From JBBSVE01 sp038233815 (lineage in GTDB: Bacteria; Pseudomonadota; Alphaproteobacteria; Rhodobacterales; Rhodobacteraceae), in contig JBBSVE010000015.1 in NCBI GenBank assembly GCA_038233815.1, positions 1 through 32,434 on the forward strand: a DNA stretch of 32,434 nucleotides, read 5' to 3'. A program made the position numbers and the translations under genes. Of this stretch, positions 7,411 through 13,992 are shown one piece after another. Each line of letters begins with the position of its first letter. The stretch's first letter is position 1. The notes under the pieces were generated by a model. It was not told the origin of the DNA. It worked only from the letters and a program-made list of their open reading frames with translations, and ran no database searches.

Positions 7411-8333
7411 CCCTGGCCCTCAACACCAACCCGCTGGTCAACCGCTTTGCCGATCCAGACGAGCTGATCGACATGGTGGCGCGCGATCTGGCGATCCGCG
7501 ATCTGCAACTGACGCATGAGTTCATCAATCCGTCCTGGCCCGCGCCCGTAGTACGGCGTCTGACCCGGCAGATGGGGACTGCGCTGGCGCGGACCGGGGT
7601 GCGCGTCACCTCCGGCATGACCGGGCCCTACGGGCGGCTCAATCACTTCGGCCACCCCGACCGCGACGTGCGGCGCTACTATGTCGACTGGTTCAAGACG
7701 TTCGCCGACATCATCGCCGATCTCGGCGGCTTCAGCGTCGGCACGCAGTTCGCGATCTTCACCTACGCGGATTTCGACGATCCCGCCCGCCGCGAGGCAT
7801 TGACGCAGATCGCCATCGACTGCTGGGCGGAGGTGGCCCTGCATGCCAAGGCTGCGGGCCTTACCCATGTCTTCTGGGAGCCGATGTCCGTGGGACGCGA
7901 GTTCGGCCCGACGATTACCGAAACTTTGGCCCTGCAGGCCCGCCTCACGGCCGCTGGAATGGCCGTGCCGATGTGGATGATGGCCGATATCGACCATGGC
8001 GACGTGACCAGCCCCGATTCCGCGGACACCGACCCCTACGCATGGGCCCGCGCGGTGCCGCGCCTGTCGCCAATCATCCACATCAAGCAATCGGCGATGG
8101 ACAAGTCCGGCCACCGCCCCTTCACCGCGCGTCACAATGCGGACGGACGCGTCCAACCCGCGCCGCTCCTCGACGCGCTGCGGGAGGGGGGCGCGCGGGA
8201 CAACGAGATCTGCCTCGAGCTCGGCTTCAAGGAGCGCGAGCCCGACGACCGCCGCGTGATCGCCGACATCGCCGAAAGCGTGGCCTTCTGGGCGCCCCAT
8301 ATCGACACCGGCGCGGGCGATCTGAACCGGTAG
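7401..8333 (+). CDS. eryC: Tetrulose-4-phosphate racemase (xylose isomerase-like TIM barrel)
   Basis: About 310 residues. In Brucella EryC was first called a dehydrogenase but was shown to be a tetrulose-4-phosphate racemase of the xylose-isomerase superfamily, converting L- to D-3-tetrulose-4-phosphate. Here the fold is visible from MPLTLALNTNPLVNRF through QLTHEFINPSWPA, TSGMTGPYGRLNHFGHPD, THVFWEPMSVGREF (metal Glu), MMADIDHGD, IHIKQS and CLELGFKEREP. The ATG at 7401 lies inside the end of eryB (10-bp overlap), so the two are translationally coupled; an earlier in-frame start at 7278 is inside eryB and is rejected. The later isomerases EryH and EryI are not encoded nearby. Confidence 0.9.
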   Translation: MPLTLALNTNPLVNRFADPDELIDMVARDLAIRDLQLTHEFINPSWPAPVVRRLTRQMGTALARTGVRVTSGMTGPYGRLNHFGHPDRDVRRYYVDWFKTFADIIADLGGFSVGTQFAIFTYADFDDPARREALTQIAIDCWAEVALHAKAAGLTHVFWEPMSVGREFGPTITETLALQARLTAAGMAVPMWMMADIDHGDVTSPDSADTDPYAWARAVPRLSPIIHIKQSAMDKSGHRPFTARHNADGRVQPAPLLDALREGGARDNEICLELGFKEREPDDRRVIADIAESVAFWAPHIDTGAGDLNR

Positions 8334-8363
8334 CGCGCCCCTTGCGGGCCGGGCCGGGCGCGC
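8333..8363 (+). terminator. GC hairpin at the end of eryC
   Basis: GCGCGCCC (8333-8340) pairs perfectly with GGGCGCGC (8356-8363) across a 15-nt loop, beginning at the last base of the eryC stop codon. No T-tract follows, so it may be an mRNA-stabilising or weak terminator hairpin. It overlaps the candidate rpsF promoter. Confidence 0.45.
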
Positions 8364-8370
8364 CTATACA
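8342..8370 (+). promoter_or_regulatory. Candidate promoter of the rpsF-rpsR-rplI operon
   Basis: TTGCGG (8342-8347) and TATACA (8365-8370) are separated by exactly 17 bp, about 100 bp upstream of rpsF. TATACA is an unusually AT-rich element in this region, which supports it. It would let the ribosomal genes be expressed independently of the erythritol operon just upstream. Confidence 0.45.
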
Positions 8371-8415
8371 CCCGCAGTCCTGCCGCACCTCTTTTCATCC
8401 GGTGCAGCCTCTCGT

Positions 8416-8442
8416 GGTCGGGGGCGGCAGGTTTGCCCGACC
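8416..8442 (+). promoter_or_regulatory. Hairpin in the rpsF leader, possible S6:S18 autoregulatory element
   Basis: GGTCGGG (8416-8422) pairs with CCCGACC (8436-8442) around a 13-nt loop in the rpsF 5' leader. In many bacteria the S6:S18 complex represses its own mRNA through a structured rpsF leader. Whether this hairpin is that element cannot be decided by eye; only the perfect stem and its position are seen. Confidence 0.3.
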
Positions 8443-8477
8443 TATGAAATGCACCCCTGACAGAACGGAAAACACCC

Positions 8478-8921
8478 ATGCCCTTCTACGAGCATGTCAT
8501 GATCGCGCGGCAAGATCTGTCCTCCGCGCAGGCCGAAGGCCTTGTCGAACATTTTTCCACGGTGCTCACCGACAACGGCGGTCACGTCGTCGATCACGAA
8601 TACTGGGGCGTCAAGACGATGGCCTACAAGATCAACAAGAACCGCAAGGGGCACTACGCCTACCTGCGCACCGACGCGCCACCCTCGGCGATCCAGGAGA
8701 TGGAGCGCCTGATGCGGCTCCATGACGACGTGATGCGCGTGCTCACGATCAAGGTCGATACGCACGCCGAAGGCCCGTCGGTCCAGATGCAGAAGCGCGA
8801 CGAGCGTGACCGCGGCGACCGCGGCGACACGCCGGATCGTGGACCCCGCCCGGACCGTGGCGATGACCGTGGCCCGCGCCCGGACCGGGGCGACCGCCCC
8901 TCGTTCGGCGACCGGCGTTGA
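8478..8921 (+). CDS. rpsF: 30S ribosomal protein S6
   Basis: Binds 16S rRNA with S18 in the 30S platform. The first ~95 residues are the S6 domain: MPFYEHVMIARQDLS, the conserved HEYWGVKTMAYKINKN, GHYAYLRTDAP and DDVMRVLTIKVD. Beyond that is a ~45-residue charged, low-complexity tail of Arg-Gly-Asp-rich units in which GPRPDRGD occurs twice, giving 147 residues in total against ~95-130 in most bacteria. Such tails are common in alphaproteobacterial S6 and are probably disordered. It is the first gene of an rpsF-rpsR-rplI operon; rpsR follows after 21 bp. Confidence 0.97.
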   Translation: MPFYEHVMIARQDLSSAQAEGLVEHFSTVLTDNGGHVVDHEYWGVKTMAYKINKNRKGHYAYLRTDAPPSAIQEMERLMRLHDDVMRVLTIKVDTHAEGPSVQMQKRDERDRGDRGDTPDRGPRPDRGDDRGPRPDRGDRPSFGDRR

Positions 8922-8942
8922 TCTGACAGGACAGGACATATC

Positions 8943-9170
8943 ATGGCAACCAAACCCTTCTTCCGCCGCCGCAAGGTCTGCCCCTTCTCGGGCGACAACG
9001 CACCGGCCATCGACTACAAGGACACGCGGCTCCTGCAGCGCTACATCTCGGAGCGTGGCAAGATCGTGCCGTCCCGGATCACCGCCGTATCCGCGATCAA
9101 GCAGCGTGAGCTTGCCCGCGCGATCAAGCGCGCGCGGTTCCTCGCCCTCCTCCCCTACGCCGTGAAATAA
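8943..9170 (+). CDS. rpsR: 30S ribosomal protein S18
   Basis: Partner of S6 in the 30S subunit, 75 residues, the usual length. Diagnostic sequence: PFFRRRKVCPFSGDN, then IDYKDTRLLQRYISERGKI and AVSAIKQRELARAIKRAR. An AGGAC ribosome site precedes the ATG. Its stop is 11 bp before rplI, with AAGGAG in the gap, so the three genes are cotranscribed. Confidence 0.98.
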   Translation: MATKPFFRRRKVCPFSGDNAPAIDYKDTRLLQRYISERGKIVPSRITAVSAIKQRELARAIKRARFLALLPYAVK

Positions 9171-9181
9171 GGAGCAGCATC

Positions 9182-9757
9182 ATGCAGGTCATCCTCCTTC
9201 AGCGCGTGGCTAAGCTCGGCCAAATGGGCGAGGTCGTGTCCGTCAAGGACGGCTACGCCCGCAACTTCCTTCTGCCGCAGGGCAAGGCGTTGCGCGCCAA
9301 CGACAGCAACATCGCATCCTTCGAGGGGCGCAAGTCCCAGCTCGAGGCCGACAACCTCGAGACCAAGAAGGACGCAGACAAGATCGCGGCCAAGCTCGAC
9401 GGCCAGATCTTCACGATCATCCGCTCTGCCTCCGACGCTGGCGCACTTTACGGCTCCGTCACGACTCGGGACGCGGCCGAAGTGGCCGATGCCGAGGGCT
9501 TCCGGGTGGATCGCGGTCAGGTCACGCTCGACCGGCCGATCAAGGAACTGGGGATGCACACCGTATCCGTGGTGCTTCACCCCGAGGTGACGGCGCGCAT
9601 CACGCTCAACGTCGCGCGTTCCGTCGAGGAGGCCGAGCTTCAGGCCGCGGGCAAGTCGATCCAGGAAATCGCTGCGGAAGAAGAAGCTGCGAACCAGTTC
9701 GAGGTCTCCAACCTCTTCGACGAAATGGGTGCAGCCCAGGACGGCGAAGACCTCTGA
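9182..9757 (+). CDS. rplI: 50S ribosomal protein L9
   Basis: Binds 23S rRNA at the base of the L1 stalk. The N-terminal domain is clear (MQVILLQRVAKLGQMGEVVSV, then GYARNFLLPQGKALRA), followed by the long connecting helix (FEGRKSQLEADNLETKKDA) and the C-terminal domain (FTIIRSASDAGALYGSVTTR, then HTVSVVLHPEV). With 191 residues it is ~40 longer than the E. coli protein because of an acidic C-terminal tail ending in EMGAAQDGEDL, a pattern seen in Rhodobacteraceae L9. It is the last gene of the operon, followed by a near-perfect stem-loop. Confidence 0.97.
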   Translation: MQVILLQRVAKLGQMGEVVSVKDGYARNFLLPQGKALRANDSNIASFEGRKSQLEADNLETKKDADKIAAKLDGQIFTIIRSASDAGALYGSVTTRDAAEVADAEGFRVDRGQVTLDRPIKELGMHTVSVVLHPEVTARITLNVARSVEEAELQAAGKSIQEIAAEEEAANQFEVSNLFDEMGAAQDGEDL

Positions 9758-9764
9758 CAAACGA

Positions 9765-9790
9765 ACGCGCGATGAGCGATCATCGCGCGT
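9765..9790. terminator. Stem-loop between convergent rplI and the PQQ-type dehydrogenase gene
   Basis: A perfect 11-bp inverted repeat ACGCGCGATGA / TCATCGCGCGT closed by a GCGA (GNRA-type) tetraloop. It starts eight bases after the rplI stop and lies 14 bases beyond the stop of the opposing gene. There is no T-run on the plus strand, so it may act as a bidirectional terminator or 3'-end stabiliser. Confidence 0.7.
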
Positions 9791-9803
9791 CCCTACCCCC
9801 CGC

Positions 9804-11297
9804 CTAATTCGCGGGCGCGGTCCCGGTGTCGTCGGCCTGTGGCGGCAGAACCGCTGGCGCAATCTGCATCGGCGCGGGCTTCAGATCACCGTCGCCACCG
9901 CCCGGCGCGGAGGGCTGGCCGCCCGACAACGCACTGTCGGCTTGAACCCGGTCGGTTCCAATGGGCTCGGGCGTAACGGTTCCGTCCGCCGATGCGATCC
10001 GCCAGACCGTGTTGCCCGCATCGTCCGCCACCAGACGCGCCCCGGTGCCGTCGATCCCGACGCCGACCGGACGACCCTTCGCGCCCGCGTCGGACACGAA
10101 GCCCGTCACCACGTCCACGGCCTTGCCCGAGGGCTTGCCATCCGCGAACGGCACATAGACCACCTTGTAGCCATGGTAGCTATCGCGGTTCCAGCTGCCA
10201 TGCTCCCCCACGAACGCGCCGTCGGAATAGGCGCCCGGCAGTGCTGCACCCTTGGTGAACACCATCCCGAGCGGCGCCACATGGCTCGTCAGCGCGTAGT
10301 CGGGCGGGATCGCCTTTGCCACCATATCGGGACGCTGCGGATGCACGCGGACATCGACATGCTGGCCGTAATAGCTCCACGGCCAGCCATAGAACGCGCC
10401 GTCCTTCACCGATGTCATGTAATCCGGCACCAGATTCGGGCCAAGCTCGTCCCGTTCGTTGATGACGGCCCAGAGCGTTCCCGTGTCCGGCTCGAACTCC
10501 AGCCCGTTCGGGTTGCGCAGGCCGGAGGCATAGACCCTTGCTGCACCCGTCGCCCGGTCGATCGCCCAGATCGAGGCGCGCCCGCTTTCCGCTTCCAGCC
10601 CATTCTCCGTGATGTTGGAGTTGGACCCGACGCCCGCATAGAGCATCTTGCCGTCGGGGCTCAGCGCCAGGTCCTTGGTCCAGTGATGGTCGATCGGCCC
10701 CCCCGGCAGCGGCGTCAGAACCCGGCCCGCACCCGTGATCGACGTATCGCCCAACTTGTAGGGATAGGCGATGATGGCGTCGGTGTTGGCCACATAGAGC
10801 GTGTCGTCGATCCACGCGATCCCGAACGGCGAGTTGAGGTCGGTAAGAAGGTCGTAACGCCCATCCACCACCCCGTCGCGATCCGTGTCGCGCAACAGCG
10901 TCACGATGTTGCTTGGCTTGGCAGGACCGCTGGCGCTGCCATGGGCGATGGACATGATCCAGCCGCGAACCAGATCCTTCGGGCGGGAAACGGCCTCGAG
11001 GTTCGGCCCCCGCGACTGCACGACGATCACGTCGCCGTTGGGCAATGTATGGACCGTCCGGGGGCTGGAAAGGTCCCGCGCGTAGGCCGTGATCCGCAGT
11101 CCGTCGGGCACCGTCGGCGCCTCGCCGTCCTTCCAGCCTATCACCTTGGCCACCTTCACCGTCGGCATCAACGAATGGCTTGGTTCCGGCAGGACAGGGT
11201 TCGGGCCAAGCTGTGTGTCCGCGTCGAAGTCCGCAGCAAAGGCAGGGGCGCTGCCGATCAGCAAAGCCGCAGCTATAAGGGTCGGGTGCCTATACAT
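9804..11297 (-). CDS. Sorbosone dehydrogenase-family (PQQ-dependent type) periplasmic protein
   Basis: A 497-residue exported protein with a signal peptide (MYRHPTLIAAALLIGSAPAF, cleavage near AFAAD) and a six-bladed-propeller fold of the L-sorbosone / soluble aldose dehydrogenase family, which oxidises aldoses or sugar aldehydes in the periplasm using PQQ. Motifs: GLRITAYARDLSSPRT, LPNGDVIVVQSRG, TDLNSPFGIAW, HHWTKDLALSPDGKMLY, SGLRNPNGLEFEP, GAFYGWPWSYYG, and AFVGEHGSWNR followed by GYKVVYVPF. The C-terminus is a Pro/Gly-rich tail. The start at 11297 follows AGGAG. It overlaps the DUF2231 gene by 8 bp, so the two form a unit. PQQ dependence and substrate are family inferences; no pqq genes lie nearby. 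Confidence 0.85.
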   Translation of the reverse strand: MYRHPTLIAAALLIGSAPAFAADFDADTQLGPNPVLPEPSHSLMPTVKVAKVIGWKDGEAPTVPDGLRITAYARDLSSPRTVHTLPNGDVIVVQSRGPNLEAVSRPKDLVRGWIMSIAHGSASGPAKPSNIVTLLRDTDRDGVVDGRYDLLTDLNSPFGIAWIDDTLYVANTDAIIAYPYKLGDTSITGAGRVLTPLPGGPIDHHWTKDLALSPDGKMLYAGVGSNSNITENGLEAESGRASIWAIDRATGAARVYASGLRNPNGLEFEPDTGTLWAVINERDELGPNLVPDYMTSVKDGAFYGWPWSYYGQHVDVRVHPQRPDMVAKAIPPDYALTSHVAPLGMVFTKGAALPGAYSDGAFVGEHGSWNRDSYHGYKVVYVPFADGKPSGKAVDVVTGFVSDAGAKGRPVGVGIDGTGARLVADDAGNTVWRIASADGTVTPEPIGTDRVQADSALSGGQPSAPGGGDGDLKPAPMQIAPAVLPPQADDTGTAPAN

Positions 11298-11772
11298 CGT
11301 AGGATACTCCTCTGACAGCGCGGTAGGTCATCTCCCGTCCAAACCATGCGGTCACCAGAACGGCAATGACCGTGAGAACAGACAGGGTCAGCCCCCAAGG
11401 CACGACACCCACCCATCCGTCTGTCGCATGAACAAAATTGTTGAGCATCGCAAGAACCAGCGTCACCACCACGCCGATGATATAGGGCCACGCCAGCCGC
11501 GTCGCGCGTAAGGCCGGACGGAAGGCCACGTCGATCAGCACCAAGATGAACGCGAGGCCACCCAGCGAGACGCCAACGAACAGGAGCCATTCGGAGAAAT
11601 GCTGCCACATGAGGTTTGAGGACCGCCAGTAGGCGATGTCCGTCAGAAGCGTCAGCAGGAAGCAAACGATGGGAAAGTGGTCCAGCATCGCATGAACAGG
11701 ATGCCCCTTGATCGCCACGACAGACGGTGGATAGGCCGCGATCTCAGGGCGGGCATAGGTGACGGTATCCAT
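11290..11772 (-). CDS. DUF2231 family four-helix membrane protein
   Basis: A 160-residue inner-membrane protein of unknown biochemical function with four hydrophobic segments: around FPIVCFLLTLLTDIAYW, LLFVGVSLGGLAFILVLIDV, WPYIIGVVVTLVLAMLNNFV and LTLSVLTVIAVLVTAWFG. Histidines sit at membrane boundaries in GHPVHAMLDHFP, MWQHFSEW and NFVHATDGW, a pattern seen in DUF2231 proteins and suggestive of haem or quinone contacts (inference). It is translationally coupled to the downstream sorbosone-dehydrogenase-family gene (8-bp overlap), so it may anchor that enzyme or receive its electrons. The leader upstream contains three hairpins, the last next to the AGGAAAG ribosome site. Confidence 0.8.
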   Translation of the reverse strand: MDTVTYARPEIAAYPPSVVAIKGHPVHAMLDHFPIVCFLLTLLTDIAYWRSSNLMWQHFSEWLLFVGVSLGGLAFILVLIDVAFRPALRATRLAWPYIIGVVVTLVLAMLNNFVHATDGWVGVVPWGLTLSVLTVIAVLVTAWFGREMTYRAVRGVSYDV

Positions 11773-11786
11773 GGTGTGGGACTTTC

Positions 11787-11835
11787 CTGAGGGGCCTCAG
11801 TAGATCCAACGTCACCCGCCGGAAAGGGTTCCGGC
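11787..11835 (-). promoter_or_regulatory. Two hairpins in the leader of the DUF2231-dehydrogenase operon
   Basis: GCCGGAA-AGGG-TTCCGGC (11818-11835) is a perfect 7-bp tetraloop hairpin, and CTGAGG-GG-CCTCAG (11787-11800) is a perfect 6-bp palindrome touching the ribosome binding site (11788-11782) of the DUF2231 gene. Placement next to the ribosome site suggests translational control or a protein-binding site, but this is inference. Confidence 0.4.
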
Positions 11836-11843
11836 ACCGGAGC

Positions 11844-11868
11844 GTCGGCGGGAGGGGCCCCCGCCGAC
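11844..11868 (-). terminator. Terminator-like hairpin downstream of tig
   Basis: GTCGGCGGG / CCCGCCGAC is a perfect 9-bp stem with a 7-nt loop, beginning seven bases after the tig stop codon. No T-run follows in the direction of tig transcription, so termination may be partial and allow read-through to the DUF2231 gene. Confidence 0.55.
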
Positions 11869-11875
11869 AAACGCC

Positions 11876-13210
11876 TCACATCTCGTCGAGCGCCTCGATG
11901 GCGGCCTGCAGCTCGGCCTTGCCGATCTCGCGCTCGGTGACATCGGCCCCGGCGACGATATGGTCGACGACCTTGTCCTCGAAGATCGGCGCGCGCAGTT
12001 GCTGCTGCATCTGCGGGTTCTTCTGGACGAACTCGAAATACTGGCGTTCCTGACCCGGATACTGACGCGCTTGCGCCATCACCGCCTGCGTCATCTCCTG
12101 ATCCGTAACAGTCACTTCAGCCTTGCGACCGACCTCCGCCAGCACGAGACCCAAGCGGACCCGACGCTCGGCGAGCTTCTTGTGCTCCTCCGTCGGCTCC
12201 ACCGCATCGTGATTGTGGCCCTCGACCTCCGGGTTCTCCTCATGCCAGAGCTGGTGGGCGATCTGGTCGGCTTCCGCGTCAACCAGCGAGGGCGGCAGAT
12301 CGAAAGCCACCATCTCATCCAACCGATCGAGAAGCGCGCGCTTCATCACGGCGCGGGCGGCACCCTTGTATTCCTCCTCCAGCCGCTCGGCGATCTGGGA
12401 CTTCAGCGCCGCCAGATCGTCGGAGCCGAACTTCTTGGCCAGCTCGTCGTCGATCGCGGAGGCGGCGGGCGCCTTCACGGCCTTCACGGTGCAGGCAAAC
12501 TCGGCGTCCTTCCCGGCGAGGTTCTTGGCCTGATAGGCGTCAGGAAAGGTCACCTTCACCGTCAGATCGTCCCCGACCTTGACGCCCACAAGCTGGTCCT
12601 CGAACCCCGGGATGAAGGAGTTCGACCCGATCACCAGCGGATAGTCCGACGCCTCGCCGCCCTCGAACGGCTCGCCGTCAACCGAGCCCTTGAAGTCGAT
12701 CACCACTTGGTCGCCCGAGACGGATTCCGATCCGTCGTCGCGGTCCGCATAGGTCTTTGCACTGTCGGCGAGGTTGGTCAGCGCCTCGTCGATGGCGGCG
12801 TCGTCGGCCTTGACGATCAGCTTTTCCAGCTTGACCTGCGAGGCATCGACGTCCGGGATCGGCGGCAACGTCTCGTAGGTCATCTCGACCACCACGTCCT
12901 GCCCTTCGGCCCAATTCTCGCCGCCCACCATTTTCACGTCGGGCTGCATCGCGGGCCGGTCGCCCGAGGCTTCGAAATGGCTCTTCATCGCGCCGTCGAT
13001 GGCTTCCTGCATCGCGTCGCCCATGATCCGCGGCCCGAACTGCTTTTTCAGCATCGCCATCGGAACCTTACCCTTGCGGAACCCCTTCATCTCCACGTCG
13101 GGCTGCGCCTCGGTGAGCTTCTGGCGAACGGCGGCGTCGAGATCGGCCGCGGGCACGGTGATCGTGTAGCCGCGCTTCAGGCCGTCGTTCAGGGTCTCGT
13201 TAACAGTCAT
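11876..13210 (-). CDS. tig: Trigger factor, ribosome-associated chaperone and prolyl isomerase
   Basis: A 444-residue chaperone that binds the ribosome near L23 and assists nascent chains in the cytoplasm. The N-terminal ribosome-binding domain carries MKGFRKGKVPMAMLKKQFG (signature GFRxGKxP). The FKBP-type domain is in the middle (GDQVVIDFKGSVDGEPFEGG, LVIGSNSFIPGFEDQLVG), followed by the helical substrate-binding C-terminal domain ending in QAAIEALDEM. The start at 13210 (MTVNETLND) is preceded by AAGGA and lies only 24 bp after the 3' CCA of tRNA-Leu. The longer in-frame start at 13264 lies inside the tRNA and is not used. Confidence 0.96.
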   Translation of the reverse strand: MTVNETLNDGLKRGYTITVPAADLDAAVRQKLTEAQPDVEMKGFRKGKVPMAMLKKQFGPRIMGDAMQEAIDGAMKSHFEASGDRPAMQPDVKMVGGENWAEGQDVVVEMTYETLPPIPDVDASQVKLEKLIVKADDAAIDEALTNLADSAKTYADRDDGSESVSGDQVVIDFKGSVDGEPFEGGEASDYPLVIGSNSFIPGFEDQLVGVKVGDDLTVKVTFPDAYQAKNLAGKDAEFACTVKAVKAPAASAIDDELAKKFGSDDLAALKSQIAERLEEEYKGAARAVMKRALLDRLDEMVAFDLPPSLVDAEADQIAHQLWHEENPEVEGHNHDAVEPTEEHKKLAERRVRLGLVLAEVGRKAEVTVTDQEMTQAVMAQARQYPGQERQYFEFVQKNPQMQQQLRAPIFEDKVVDHIVAGADVTEREIGKAELQAAIEALDEM

Positions 13211-13234
13211 TCCATGGTCCTTTATGTCTTTATC

Positions 13235-13319
13235 TGGTGCGGGTGGAGGGACTTGAACCCCCACGCCTCGCGGCGCCAGAACCTAAATCTGGTGCGTCTG
13301 CCAATTTCGCCACACCCGC
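13235..13319 (-). tRNA. tRNA-Leu (anticodon UAG), CCA encoded
   Basis: Read on the minus strand, GCGGGTG (13319-13313) pairs with CACCCGC (13245-13239) as the acceptor stem, followed by A and an encoded CCA ending at 13235. The anticodon arm is CCAGA-TTTAGGT-TCTGG, giving anticodon UAG. A long variable arm (around CGCCGCGAGGCG) and a GGTTCAAGTCC T-loop are as expected for a class II leucine tRNA of 85 nt. It reads CUA and probably other CUN codons. It is immediately upstream of tig on the same strand. Confidence 0.95.
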
Positions 13320-13506
13320 AACGTTTCACTGCCGGCCAAGCGGCGCGTGGCCCGGCCGCGTGAAAATCCGCGCCCTTCTAGCGCAGGCCCGGCAGGGAAG
13401 CGAGGGGAAAATACGCGCGCGAGGGGCACCGGTTCGCGGTCCGCGCTTAACGAAATCTTGGCGGATCGGAGTGCCTGATGGCGGTGCATTCCGATGGAGA
13501 CGGCTG

Positions 13507-13968
13507 ATGATGGATCTTGCACTCGCCACGACCGAAGCGGCGGCAGGCCTTCCCGCGATTCCGGGGCTGGTGGCCGGGACGCAGGTGCTGTCCCTCGCCG
13601 GCACCCGTCCGGTGGAGGCATTGCGCCCCGGCGACCGGATCGTGACGCGCGCCGGGGCCCGCACGCTCCGCGCCGTGCGGGCGGAAGCGGTGCCTGCCGC
13701 GCGGATGATCCGCATCGGCGACGGCGCGCTTGGCGTCCGGCGGCCTGATGGCGCCGTGCTGGTGATGCCGGAGCAGTCGATCCTCGTGCGGGACTGGCGG
13801 GCGATGGCGCTGCGATGCCGCGCGCAGGCGATGTTCCCGGCGGAGAGGCTGGTGGACGGCGTCCATGTCCGGTGGGAGAGCGTCACCGACCTCTGCCGCT
13901 ATCGGCTCGAGTTCGACGCCCCCGTGGTGATCTATGCGGGCGGGCTGGAGCTTGGGACGACCCCGTGA
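13507..13968 (+). CDS. Stand-alone Hint-domain-like protein, catalytic residues apparently lost
   Basis: A 153-residue protein resembling the Hint (hedgehog/intein) domain common in Rhodobacteraceae proteins. The pattern GTQVLSLAGTRPVEALRPGD then RIVTRAG matches the usual 'GT.I.T..G..pVE.L..GD.V.T'. However, the nucleophilic Cys normally a few residues before GT is absent (PGLVAGT, residues 19-25), the usual SPQHRILV block reads MPEQSILV, and the terminal 'HEV..A.GL..ES' block reads FDAPVVIYAGGLELGTTP. It should therefore not self-process. Two adjacent ATG codons open the frame; the first (13507) has GGAG seven bases upstream. No signal peptide is visible. It faces nnr convergently with a 24-bp gap. 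Function unknown. Confidence 0.72.
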   Translation: MMDLALATTEAAAGLPAIPGLVAGTQVLSLAGTRPVEALRPGDRIVTRAGARTLRAVRAEAVPAARMIRIGDGALGVRRPDGAVLVMPEQSILVRDWRAMALRCRAQAMFPAERLVDGVHVRWESVTDLCRYRLEFDAPVVIYAGGLELGTTP

Positions 13969-13992
13969 GCCGCGGGCATGCATGGCGGCGGC

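Noticed and set aside
13238..13320. tRNA-Leu as an integration site for a mobile element
   Set aside because: No integrase, no duplicated tRNA 3' end and no atypical gene block nearby; the tRNA is followed directly by core gene tig.
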